Origin: Selaginella moellendorffii
Taxonomy: Eukaryota > Streptophyta > Lycopodiopsida > Selaginellales > Selaginellaceae
Direction: 5' to 3'
DNA length: 64,000 nt
NCBI RefSeq assembly: GCF_000143415.4
Contig: NW_003314267.1
Span: forward strand, 2,559,290-2,623,289
The notes below the pieces were generated by a model. It searched no databases, was not told where the DNA came from, and worked only from the letters and a program-made list of their open reading frames with translations. The position numbers and the translations under genes are program-made. This document shows positions 52,601 through 64,000 of the stretch, one piece after another. The number at the start of each line of letters is the position of its first letter. The first letter of the stretch is position 1.

Positions 52601-54599
52601 GTATTCATGTCCTACTCATAAGGACCATCTTGCAAGTGTTACTCCAACACTTCATTATTTCCCATTCTCTGTGGGCTGCCTTTTGCCCCTTAGGACTATC
52701 CATCCCCATGATGAGAATGCTGACTCATTCTTTGAGCACACCCCCAACTCCTTGGGTTTGTTCCAGCATTTATAAAAGGTAGTCCCAGCTACCATTTTGA
52801 GGACTCTTGCCTTCATCCGTACTTGACCTCTCATGGTCATCAATTCCGGTTTCAAATTCATGAGCACCAGCCTCAACTATGTGCGGATTATCTTGTGACT
52901 CCTTTATTATTTTGGAGTCTGCATCTTTCCCGTGATCCCAACTATAGTTGTTTACCACAACTACATCAGCCAGTTTGCTAAGTCAAACGCTCATCTGGAT
53001 CACATCCTCAACTCTCTGAGGAAACCCTTATACTGTTCCCAAGATCCCAATGTCGTTCCTTTACTGGCCCCTTTTCTATCCACCACATCGCGCCCAAGTT
53101 CACGCATGAACTTGAGTAGAGAGCCATGTCCTCTCGACATGCTACTCCTCAAGGATAGGCCCACTTCTAGGACCTTCCGATGCCAATATCAATGGTGATA
53201 TACTTGAGCACCAATAAAAGTCGGATTAAGGAACAGCAGGAGTCCAAGGTGGAGTCCGAGATGGAGTCCGAGATAGACCGAGACAGAGTCCGAGATGGAG
53301 TCTAAGGTGGAGTCCGAGATGGAGTCCGAGATGGAGTCCGAAGTGGAGTCCGAGATGGAGTCCGAGATGGACCGAGACGGAGTCCGAGATGGACCCGAGA
53401 TGGAATCCGAGATGGAGTCCGAGAAAGACCCGAGATGGAGTCCGAGGTCGAGACCGAGACTGGGACTGAGACCTGGACCGAGACCGAGACTGAGACCGAG
53501 ACCGAGACCGAGACCGAGGCGGAGGCCGAGATCGAGCCCAAGTCCGAGTCCGAGTCTGAGTCCGAGTCTGAGTCCGAGTCCAAGTCCGAGTTCGAGTCTG
53601 AGAGGGTGAAAGCCCAAAGCGTTCGTCTCCTAGACCCTGGGGGGTTTGGTGAGCTCCAAAAGTATAGTAAGGGGGAGGACTGCAGTGGAGCCAGTTTGGC
53701 CAGGAAAGGCCAGTTTGGCCAGGAAGGCTAGACCCAGTGTTGGGTGATGAACTGACCACTGGGAAGTCCAAGACTAGAGTGAATACGGACCGACAAGCGG
53801 GATAGCTTGGTGAAGTGTTCAAGAGCCAGCTCTAGTTTCCCCGGGAGATTGACTGGCCGATGCTCCCAGTCCAAGTGTGGGTGGCACTACCTACTTGGAT
53901 ACCAGGCATGGCTCAATAGAACCTCACTCTAAGTCCATGGCTAGAGCACCTAAAGGCAGAAGGTGGGGAGAGTACCCACGGGGCTTGTGTAGGCCCACAA
54001 TGTTCTGAAATGTTGCCCCGGAGTCCCAAATGGGGGAAAGGAGGAGGAGCAGTCCTCTAGTGTAGTGACTAAGGATACAGTCACATGGTGAGGAAGTCCC
54101 AGAGGACCATGGGACTTAGTGGTCGGGCCTGTGGGCCTTGATCTAGTGGCAGTGTCGACGGATATGGCCATGGACAGAAAAGGGACTTGGTAGGAACTGA
54201 AAAAGGGATATTAGGGAAGGCTATTCCCCATGTCTGTAGGCATCCTAAGGATGCTAAGGAGTGGATCTGGGTTGACCACTCGTGGACGGATGGCCCAGTC
54301 TTGGAGAGATGGGATTGTGATGCAAATGGTATTGGACCACTAGTGCCGCAAAGGTGAATGGGCATGGCCTTAGCGTAACGGGCCGATATGTCAGTGGTAC
54401 CTTTGGGTGTCGGTCTTGGGATCAGGCACGTGGAGCACTTGGACCAAGCGCAACGGTTGAGTGGCACGGGGGCCATTCTTGGGGCTAGCAAGTCCCCAAG
54501 TCCGGAATAGGACTTATGGAGGTTGTGAGTGAGACTCCTCCAAGCAGTCGAAGGTGTGGTTAAGTGACTAAAGTAGAATGGAAAATTTAGTCGCTTACA
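49697..54599. mobile_element. LARD-B: rearranged LARD copy (inverted internal region plus direct LTR)
   Basis: 49697-53237 is the reverse complement of LARD-A 19850-23403, again with no coding capacity. At about 53238 it joins a forward LTR lacking its first part, starting within the GAGTCCGAG minisatellite, and runs to the LTR end at 54599 (TTACA). In an intact element the LTR next to the primer-binding end should have the same orientation as the internal region, so an inversion or recombination has occurred. The LTR body (53605-54599) is close to 18841-19833. Confidence 0.8.
53238..53604. repeat. Minisatellite in LARD-B LTR
   Basis: GAGTCCGAGATGGA units as in LARD-A, followed by GAGACC-type units. 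It produces artificial open frames on both strands. Confidence 0.85.
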
Positions 54600-54601
54600 A
54601 C

Positions 54602-54805
54602 TTGGTATCAGAGCAGTCTTGGGTCCGACTCTGTTGGTTGGCTAAGGGAATCACACCACATGTTGATTGACATCTGGCTGGTCCAGTTTGCTCCCGCTGG
54701 GCTCAACCCAAGGGGTAGGGTGTCAAGAGAGCGGGGCTCTCGGGAGAGCTGTAGCTCTCAGCTTTTGTTCACGAGGGCATGAACTTGCAAGGAAGCGTGG
54801 TGGAT
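54602..54805 (+). other. Intact initiator-Met primer-binding site and short internal domain
   Basis: TTGGTATCAGAGC at 54602-54614 is the standard tRNA-iMet primer-binding site. The next 190 bp differ from the LARD-A internal region after the first 30-40 bp. They end in a purine-rich stretch (AAGGAAGCGTGGTGGA) immediately before the Cassandra-like LTR, as a polypurine tract would. Confidence 0.65.
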
Positions 54806-54988
54806 TGTAAGCAACCACGAGAGACAATCCATAAGGGTTCAAATATAGAGGGAAAAGGCCCATGAACAAGAGTGCACCCCCTTTTCCAATCGGTTAAGGG
54901 TCTTGGGATATTTAGGGTTAAGCGTCCTTGGGTTTGAATAGTACTGGGCTGGGTGACTTCTCGGGAAGTCCAAACCCAAGAGCTTACA
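54806..54988 (+). mobile_element. Cassandra-like LTR with 5S rRNA segment
   Basis: TGTAAGCAACC to GAGCTTACA, 183 bp, related to the copy at 17240. The 5S segment (about 54914-54970) includes GGTTAAGCGTCCTTGGG and TAGTACTGGGCTGGGTGAC. No target duplication is visible, which fits a 3' LTR whose 5' partner is missing. Confidence 0.78.
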
Positions 54989-56406
54989 GAAGCCAGAATC
55001 AAACCATCTGCCAGGGAAAGCTCACTCTTCTTCCTGGATTCTCTTTTGCATTCCAGGGCTTGATCAAGTCTCTAATGCATCCAGCAGCGAAAAATCTCCC
55101 CTCAACTGCTCAAGCTCTCAAGAACACGCTCTTCAAGAAGTCCTCCTATAATGAGGAAGGAGTGTTGATGTTTGCTCCCAGCCAATAGGAGGTGGCCAAA
55201 CTACATGGGGTGGGAGAAGAAGGTGCTGCAACACATGTCACATGCAAAGTGTTGATGGTGGTGGCACCTGTTATCTATCCTATTGAGTGAAAAAGTTATT
55301 GTGAGTTTTGCATGTGCCCAATGATGTGGCATCATTCAGGATCTCTCTCTCCGATGGCAGTGGCAGCTAGTGATTCTAATGTGGGGTCTCGACCATATAG
55401 ATTACAATTACCAATCATTGCCAAATGAAGTCTCTTTGCAGCATCAACAAATTCTAGGTGATGTAGAGATGGGTGGAGAGAGCAATGAACCAGGTTTGTG
55501 TTTATCTTGATAAAGTAGAATCTAATCACTTTTCTTTCCAGGATTTGAGTGCCATACATAGTTTAGTGCTTTAGATACTTAGTCTATTCCAATATAGTGC
55601 TTTACAGCTTGAGGAATAGGTGTACAAGAGGACTTCAAACAGCCATTACATTTTCAAGTCCCTTTGCTATTTTAGCAAGTATTGGCACTTGGCCTTTTTG
55701 CTTCTTAAACCTTCTCTATGGCTAGATCTAAATAAACTTCCAGCCAAGTGCCTCGTGGGATTGTAGGAGATACTACTCAATTTTAGAATGTTTTTTTTTA
55801 GTTATGGGTTTATAAAGGTATTTTTTAGCTAAGTGCAAATTATATAGCATTCTAGACCCTAGCATATGGAATCTGATTGCTTCCTTTAAGGAAACATAAT
55901 ATACATGTGTTCATATTGTGGATCTACAGCTTCATTTAGGTGGTGAGCCACTTTTTATATATGTATTATCTCGATATGGCACTTATGATTCCAACATGAG
56001 GTCCACTTAACAAGTATGGCATCAACATCAAGGTTCCTTAATATCAATTTCACTAATAGCTACAGCATGCACTTTGTGACAGCTTCAATAGCAACCAATA
56101 CTACTGATAAATATAACCACCTTTTCAAGCCATCTAATTGGCTGTGTATTCAACACTACAAGGTTAGAGCTAAGAATCCAAAATATCATTTAGGGCTCCA
56201 TTGTCTCTCAATAGATATTTCTATAGCCACACAGATTTGAGCATGGCCAAAGAAGGCTCCTCCAGTGGTTGACTTTTATTATTATAATATATATAATATA
56301 TTATAATATATATTATATAATATATATTTATTATTATTATTATTACTGAGGCAATCAAATATTGTTACACTGAGTCAATTTGCAAGGGATGCTTCTACTT
56401 ATACTT
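54989..56406. other. Unassigned sequence
   Basis: A short plus-strand frame (54990-55188) reads FSFAFQGLIKSLMHPAAKNL followed by LKNTLFKKSSYNEE and might be an exon remnant, but I cannot place it. The rest is AT-rich with stops. A TA/TTA microsatellite lies at 56278-56345 (ATATATAATATATTATAA). Confidence 0.45.
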
Positions 56407-57571
56407 TTGTATGTATACGGCTGTTGCCATAAAGAATGAAAATTAGTTCCACCACATAGCGCAAGTGTAGACAGACACGTGTGGCAACAGGTCAAGCAAT
56501 AGAAGATAAACTCGAACCTGTATCAACCAACACGGAGAAAATAATAGGAGACCTCTTGTTATAAAAACGAGCTTGGAAAGTAAACACTGGATGAACCAAT
56601 GCTGAGTGAACCCCTTGATGATACTCCCAAAAGAAAGATGGAGGGGTCACTGACTTCTTTGCACAAAGTCCCTCCATTACTCGTGCAACTCCTCGTTTCC
56701 TAGATGCATCTCAGTGTCCAGACCTTCCACTGCAGCAGCACCAATAGGACATTGTTGACACCAAGGTCTCCACCCAGGAAATGGAGGTCGCCAATCCGAA
56801 AAATGCTGACAATGTAGATAAGTATTACGAACTTCATCACATGCCCAGCAGCAAACATTACGACCACGACTATGTCCTTGCCCTTGTCCTTGGACTCGAG
56901 CAACAGTAGCATCAACCTCCATTAGAACAGGACCATCGCAAACAAGAAGGGGAGCGGAAGGATGTGCAGCAAAAAGTGAAAGAGGCGACGTCTCATAATG
57001 TTGTGCCAAGCGAAGAGCATCGTTAAGGGTGACGGGAGCAAGTGCATACACAAGTCTGACAAGATCTTGACAAAGTGTTGGCCACAACATTCCTAGCTTG
57101 ATCCGCTTTGACATATTTGGCTCTGCACGAAACAAAAGACTTCGGAAACAAATACCAAATTGCATCATTGACTCAAATGGCCTTTGGCGAAGATGATGAA
57201 ATTGTTGGAAGGCATCATCACAATCGTGGGCATGTCCGAATGCGTGTTTGAAGACGTCTAAGAGAACACTCTAATCCCCACAAGTGGCTGCGCTCAAACC
57301 ATTGTACCACTGCAATATCATCCCTTGGAGACACGTGGGAAACTCACGCAAAAGTCGAGCATCATCCCAAGAATGATATGTGGCAATCACCATGAAGTGA
57401 TTGAACCAATGTTACACATCATCCCTAGAAAATGTGCATATCAATTAGTTCAAAAACCCTAGCTTATATATAGGAGTAAGTGGTCCAAATATAAATTAAT
57501 CTGACGGCTACTAAAATCCCATTATACTAATATTACTATATGGCATCATAGCTGTACACTTGGCCCTAACA
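56407..57571 (-). mobile_element. Gypsy-3: truncated Ty3/gypsy copy
   Basis: Minus-strand fragment with gag (56677-57168: LLFRAEPNMSKRIKLGML, zinc-knuckle area CCWACDEVRNTYLHC) and protease (56492-56677: FSVLVDTGSSLS, DTG intact). It is followed at the right by an LTR fragment (57424-57571) ending TTGGCCCTAACA. The gag N-terminus and leader are deleted between them, and RT and integrase are absent. Same family as gypsy-1 and gypsy-2. Confidence 0.8.
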
Positions 57572-57692
57572 CACACACATGTATGTATGTATGTATGTAT
57601 ATATGTGTGTATATATATATATATACATACATATATATACATATATATATATACATATACATATATATACATATATATATATATATATATTA
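57572..57692. repeat. TA / CATA / TGTA microsatellite
   Basis: CACACACATGTATGTATGTA passes into long TATATACATA runs. It starts at the gypsy-3 LTR edge. Confidence 0.9.
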
Positions 57693-59861
57693 AAAAACCA
57701 AAATTTTAAATATAGATGTTATTAATCTATTATTATAAACTATTTTCCATAAAACTAAGTTAGTGTTAATATTAAAATTTTTTATATATTTTTAGTTGTA
57801 ATTGATATTAGACTACATCATAAATTCTGATTAAAAATCCTCAATTAGCCACCTATGCAAAATCTAATTATAGATATTGTTGGTCCATATTGGTATCTTG
57901 AAGTACTTCTAGCAATAAAATGCTGTGGCATTTCTTAAATATTCCCAACATACTATAGATGTGCTACAATTGATGTTATTTATTTTATATATGGTAAAAA
58001 ATGAGTGGCTATTTTATCCCCATTTATCCGCCAAGGTTCCAAGGATTCATGGTGACAATATATGCAAATCTCATCCTATAATCACATACATTACACTTGT
58101 CCCCCCTTCAAAGATATTAATATTTTAATTGACTATTGATTAACAACCCCTATTGAGCCAAAAGGAACCAACACCTCCATTTTTGCACTGAATCTATCAA
58201 TCCTTCCATTGTGTAAACTAATTATTTCATGTGAAGCAATTAATCATCCACCTATATCACAGTCCCACAATGGATACCTTCGTTTGTGGATACTTCACAC
58301 AAGAGGAAAGACGTACGCATGGATGTCCAATACATACGATTTCAAATTTTAAGGGTAGGAATATACCTTGTTCAAGGGTATATTATATTTTTAAGTAGCC
58401 ACTAATTAATGAAAATTGAACCTATGGAATTTGCTCCAATACCACATATAATGCACCCTATATCTCTCCCTTTAAACCAATTGGAAAAAAGGCAATTGCT
58501 TGATAAGAGAGCATTTATCGGCTAAGGTTCTAAGGATCCACGATGACAATATATTTAAATCTCATCCCATGATCACATGTGCTACAATTTACCATACATT
58601 TATTCACTTTACCACCCATTTCTTTCAATTTTAATATTTATCTTCCTTATAAACTTGAATTCAATTCATTATAGAAAACATAATCAGCTATATAACATTG
58701 TGATACAACTAATGAAAAAAAAAGTTTTCCCACCATAGTTTACACTCAAGTTCCTTGAATCACTCCAATGTTCTTCATTGGATGAGATTGCTGGTGTAAG
58801 GAGAAGGGGGTTTCCTAGATATTTGCTCCTCCAATGCAGCTCCTCCTTGTCCTGGCTATAAACTCCATATTATTAATGGCACACAATACAAAGATTTTCC
58901 TTTATTTATCTGTATCACTAACAAAATATCTTAATGGTGTTCACTTTCAGTGTCAATGTTGTCAAGGATGAAGTTCATTATCTTGCACACTGCTAGTAGA
59001 GAAAAGCCATATGAAAACCATTCACTGTTGCATTAGATTGAACAAGAACATTACCATGGATAAACTCCTTGCAATACAAAAAGACAGCTAGAAAAAATAG
59101 AACTTGGAAGAGAACATATACCACCAATTATTACCTCACTTCATAATTAATTCGAATGAAAAGCATTAAGAAAGCTGGTTCTTCCAGTTCTTGAGAACAT
59201 TCTGTCAATGTTTAGTTTTGTATTCTCAGGTAGCCCTGGAAAATCACTTGGCTATGAAAAGAGAGAAACAAAGAGGCAAGAATGTAAAGAAGTAAAGAAA
59301 CAAATGTGAAGAGTGAAAAGAAAAACTTACTTGCTGTCTTGAGCTGGAGGACAGCTCTTTCACCAGCTCTTCCACTTGTGTGGCATGGGAGTGCCATGGC
59401 AGAAAATGTTACAGCAAATACACAATGATGCAATCATGATCCCCAAAAAAGAGTAAATTATTATCCATAAATTTGACACCAAGGCCTCCACCTAAGAAAC
59501 TAATGATGCTAATCTGGGAAATATCAACAATGCCAATATATATAGCAAACCTCATCATATATACATCATAGTAGCCATGACCACATCCTTATTTTTGTCC
59601 TAAACACAGGTAACAACAATGTCAACCTTGATTCAGAATAAAACATTTGCCATAAGAAGTGGAGTTGAATGACATGCAGTTGCAAGTGGGAAAAATGATG
59701 ACTTTTAACAAAGTGCTGGGTATAACATACCCAACTTGATCCATTCCAACATATTAAGAATATAATGTGGATATACACTAATTTATTCTATATTGCACTA
59801 TTAGCTATAACTTTTCTATCTCAATAAAGTGTTTTCAAAGACTTATTTTGGTCCAAAGCCA
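57693..59861. other. AT-rich sequence with a decayed gypsy gag trace
   Basis: Mostly AT-rich with stops in all frames. 59465-59765 shows weak minus-strand similarity to the gypsy gag zinc-knuckle region (blocks CACCAAGGCCTCCACC and TGACCACATCCTTATTTTTG, like 42935-43260). Nothing else is supported. Confidence 0.5.
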
Positions 59862-62800
59862 GCAGCCCTAGCACCAATTATGATAACTAGAACTTAGTGC
59901 CAAAGGTGGCACGATATCGAAAAGAGGATGATGGTACCCTCAAGTAAAGAACTTCCTAGGATAAGGAAGTGGAGTTGCACTATGTGCAACGTAAGGTGTC
60001 GGAGACACCTAGAAAATTGACTGTGAGAAGTCAAAGTTAAAAGTTCCAAGTGCAAAGGTTATGTCCATGGAATCTGAGAATCGAAGGCATGCAATTAGAG
60101 TGTGGTAACCCACAATGTGGAAGCACCAACAATGAGTTGTAGAACTTAATAATTATGAGGCAACTAAGCAAAATGTGCAAAATAATTGATTAAACTGGTA
60201 GAAGGTAACTACCTAAAATTTCTTATTGGGATGAGGAGGTTAGACATACCCTTATAGGGGATAAATTACTCATATTGTGATATAGTAAGTCAATGTTGTA
60301 AAAGGAATGTCCATTGTCAAAAAAGGCTATCATTGGGACACCCAAACACACTAAAACACAAGGAAGTGGTGTTTGTTGTCATGAGGGCATTAGATAAAGC
60401 CCAAGGGATGAAGTCCCTAGTGAATGATGGATAGGAGGTGCTATCCAAATGTCTAAGATTGTAGAGACCGAAGAAGTCCATTTACTTGAATGGGACAAAG
60501 CCAAAAAGCAATTTTAGCAAGGTTAGTGATAGGCATATAAATGCCCATAAATAGCAACGTTAATCTTGGGATTACAAGGCGAGCATACCTAGATTTAGGA
60601 ACCACTCCCTAGGCTATCAGGTAGATTCATCCCTATGAATACTTGCTAAGGCATAGTAGAAAGTGCAAAGCTATCCTATTAGTCTGGAGGAGAATGACCA
60701 AAGGAAACATATGAGGCCAAAAAGCAAGTAGTAAAGGGATAGAACTGAACCATAGGAATCAAAGAGTATAACAAAAGATGGTTATGTAACTTGGGAGTGG
60801 AGAATCAAGTGGGGGCTTGAGCAGTTTGTTATTAGCAACCCTGATGCCATGGAGTCTAAATATGGAATTATCCATGTTAAACCATATGGTAATGCAAAAA
60901 GAAGAAGCCTTAGCAAGCTAAGAAAGAAAGTTCCTTGAAGGTTCCCAAAGACAATTCTAAATAAATAAGTACTTAGAAAGCCAAGTGTAAATGGTTCATA
61001 AAGCGCATGAAATCAGAGTGGCACAACAGAAGTGTGGTCTTGAAGCTTGCCATGAGGCGAGGTTATCAAGGTTAAGGAAGTAGTTCTTGAGTGTTCAATG
61101 AAAGGGCTTTGAACGAAAGTCGATGGTTAAAGACTTTCACACTTGTGTATGAATTATGTTACGGTGGTTGGATGACTTCCTAAGATTGGCAAGTCAGGGG
61201 AACAAATACCCTAGTTGAAAGTGCTAACTTCAAAAGGGGTGGCCCATAGGGCCAAGCATGAAGAAGTCCATACATGATCATAGACATGTCAAGTGAGAAG
61301 ACTTGGCAGTGTGGAGGAACTAAGTTCCTAAATTGTGATCTATAGTGTGCTTTAAATATAAGTTGGTGTACCGGCGTGGGGAGTCATGCCAAGCATCCTG
61401 TGTGATGCCGTTCGTAAATGCATATATGGAGGTTGGGTTTGAGTCCTGACCCTCTAGTACTTGGGTTCGAGTCCCAACTCACTAGAGCGTAGTGATGGTT
61501 TGGAATATGAGGATATTCAGTTTTCAATAGTCATGGACTCTTAGTAAGGAAACTAACTTGAGCACACCGCCAAGCAAGGGATGCCCCAAAGTCATGATGC
61601 ATGGTTAAATTGTTTAGTGTGAAAGCTCGGCATATTTAACTTGAACACTTTGGTGTAAGTGGCACCAAGAACGTGGTGAATGAGATGAGGACACCCAATC
61701 TTAGTTGGTATAGACCCTTAGCCAGAAGGGCTAGCTTAGGCGCACTGCCAAGTGTGGGGGATGCCCCCGGGATCATGGTCAACAATTGAAAGGTCTGGAA
61801 GATTTAGTATCTATTGGCTAACCTATTAAGGTGCCAAGATGAGATCATTAGGCGATCTTGTGGCTAAATAAGGACAAAGTCCTTGTTTCGGTAAGAAATA
61901 AGGTTCCTAGTTCAAAGTATTGATTTGAACTAATAATAATGGTGTGGCTTGGTCAAGGTGACCAAGTGGGAAGAACACTTAATGGAAATAAGCTATGACA
62001 ATACAATGGTATAGTGGGTCCAAAAAAGTAGTCTCTAGAAAAGACCCATGGAAGGGTCATATAATTGGGCTATGGATAGAGCCCATAGTAAAAAATGCTA
62101 AAGAGACTTACTAAAGGTGAGCACCCTCTAAACTTGGCAAAGTGAAACTTTTGCCATGGAACCGAAAGATTACCTCAAGGATGGAGGTAATAATCCTATA
62201 TTGCTTGGTGCAACAATCAATGGATAAGAGCAAAAGACTAGTGGCTAAGAAAAGAGCTATAGGAATCATGGGACAGAACCCAAATGGCACAATTAAGCCA
62301 AGAACACTAATATATTGGATGCTAACGGATTGTGGAAGGTAATGTGTTTCCAAAGATGAATTCTCAATTGCTCCAATTTGGCAAAGATGGTAACTCCAAG
62401 GGAGAAAGCAGTAAGGTAGCCAAATGATAAGGCCATGGACAGCCTTAGCACAAATTATTAAAGATGGCACAAAATAGAAAAAAGAATGATAGTGCCCTCA
62501 AGTAAAGAACTTCCTAGGATGGGGAAGTGGAGTTGCACAAAATGTGCAATACAAGGTGTCAGAGACACCTAGGAAATTAACTTCGAAAAGTCAAAATTAA
62601 AAGTTCCAAAGTGCAAAGGTTATATCGATAAAAACTGAGATTACTCGAGAATGAGTAGTGGAATTGAGATAAAGAAGGCATCTCTAAGGGGTTTAGTGAG
62701 AACTAAGCCAATAAAAAGAGAGAACCACCACAAATGGTCGAACGAGTCTCTATGTTAGAGAGACTATGCTCCTTAAAGGATGGACAAGGCATGATGAGCC

Positions 62801-64000
62801 TTCGGTGTCAAACCATTCACGAATATTGGCTAAGTGCCAAAGATGGAAAGGGTAATGTAAGTGACTAATTTTTCCATTCTACTTTAGTCACTTAACCACA
62901 CCTTTGACCACTTGGAGGAGTCTCATTCACAACCTCCATAAGTCCAATTTTGGACTTGGGGCTTGCTAGCCCTAAGAATGGCATCTATGCCACTCAACCT
63001 TTGCATTTGGTCTAAGTGCTCTATGTGTTTGATCCCATGATTGACACCCCAAGGTACCACCAACATACCAACCCGTTACGCTAAGCCATGCCTATTCACC
63101 TTGGTCACATCGGTAGTCTAACACCACTTGCATTGCAATCCAGTCTCTCCAAGACTAAGCCTTCCGTCCATGAGTGGTCCTCCCAGATCCACTCCTTAGC
63201 ATCCTTAGGATGCCCGTAGACATGGGGATTAGCCTTCCCTAATATCTCCTTTCCGGTCCTGACCAAGTCCCTTTCTGTCCATGGCCATGCTCGCCAACAC
63301 TACCACTAGATCAAGGCCCACAAGCCCAACCACTAAGTCCTATGGTCCTCTAGGACTTCCTCACTGTGTGACTGTGTCCTTGGTCTACAAAGGGCTACTC
63401 CTCTTCCTTTCCACAGTCTGGGACTTTGGGACAACATTTTGGAACACCATGGCCTTACGCGGGCCTCCAGGGTGCTTTCCTTGCCTTCCGCCTTTGGGTG
63501 CTTTAGCCATGGGCTTAGAGTGAGGTTCCGTTGAGCCACGCCTAGTATCCAAGTAGGCAGTGCGACCCACACTTGGATTGGGAGCATTGACCATTCGATC
63601 TCCCAGGAGAACTAGAGCCAGCTCTTGAACATTTCACCAAGCTACCCTGTTTGTCGGTCCGTATTCACTCTAGTCTTGGACTTCCCAGTGGTCAACTCAT
63701 CACCCAACACTGGGTATGGCCTTCCTGGGCCAAACTGGCCTTTTCTGGCCAAATTGGATCCACTGGGCTCCAACCCCCACTCTCCCTACTATACTTTTGG
63801 ACCCCCACGCAGCCCCCCCCTCTCCCCCGCCCCTGGGGGACGATCGCTTTGGGCTTTCACCCAACAACCTGTATTAGTATTAGGACTCGGACTCGGTTTT
63901 GTCTTGGACTCCATCTCAGGTCCACCTCGGACTCCATCTCGGACTCCATCTCAGGTCCATCTCAGACTCCATCTTAGGGCCATCTCGAACTCCACCTCAA
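59862..64000. mobile_element. LARD-C: rearranged LARD copy running off the window
   Basis: 59862-60095 matches LARD-A 23405-23620. Then 60110-62860 matches 21007-23820 in the same orientation, with no coding frame. At about 62862 it joins an LTR in the opposite orientation (TGTAAGTGACTAATTTTTCC, the reverse of the LTR end), continuing to the window end and into the reversed minisatellite (GGACTCCATCTC units from about 63885). The segment 62430-62650 repeats 59862-60095. No coding capacity. Confidence 0.78.

Overview
The window looks like nuclear DNA from a land plant, most probably a lycophyte of the Selaginella type. The evidence is very short GT-AG introns (about 50-75 nt) in almost every gene, several PLS-type pentatricopeptide repeat (PPR) genes, a GASA/snakin gene, a 14-3-3 gene, an SRA-domain gene, plant Ty3/gypsy and Cassandra-like retroelements, and short CCCTAAA tracts. 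The genus is inferred, not proven.

Region 1 (1-14.4 kb) is compact and genic. In order it holds: a partial PPR gene (-), a small uncharacterised gene (-), a five-exon coiled-coil gene (-), PIG-F/GPI11 (+, 8 exons), an SRA/YDG gene (-), a GASA peptide gene (+), a 14-3-3 gene (-) and two tandem PPR genes (+). Neighbours are mostly head-to-head or tail-to-tail with 170-480 bp between them.

Region 2 (15.4-44.3 kb) is a stack of nested transposons. Gypsy-1 (15392-26466, coding on -) is interrupted by a 195-bp Cassandra-like solo LTR carrying 5S rRNA sequence, and by a 6.3-kb non-coding LTR element (LARD-A). Gypsy-2 (26977-44282, coding on -) is split by a 12,263-bp DNA transposon (27374-39636). 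That transposon has matching 24-bp terminal inverted repeats and a CTTG target duplication. It carries a DUF7869-like/Tnp1-like transposase gene (+), a HAD/FCP1-like gene and an acidic-domain gene (-), a nested solo-LTR-like element, and more than 20 copies of a roughly 24-bp GC-rich palindrome, at least one of them inside a tiny in-frame intron. I did not recognise this element as any described family and consider it the most interesting feature here.

Region 3 (44.3-64 kb) is mainly decayed repeats: a fold-back element, a degenerate gag remnant, a frameshifted kinase-like pseudogene, two rearranged LARD copies (B and C), a retroelement junction that looks like a LARD/Cassandra chimera meeting at the primer-binding site, a truncated gypsy-3, and AT-rich microsatellites.

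How the parts relate: the Region 1 genes are unrelated housekeeping, signalling and organelle-RNA functions. Regions 2 and 3 record successive insertions: gypsy copies first, then LARD-A, Cassandra and the large TIR transposon into them, then decay by point mutation, deletion and inversion.
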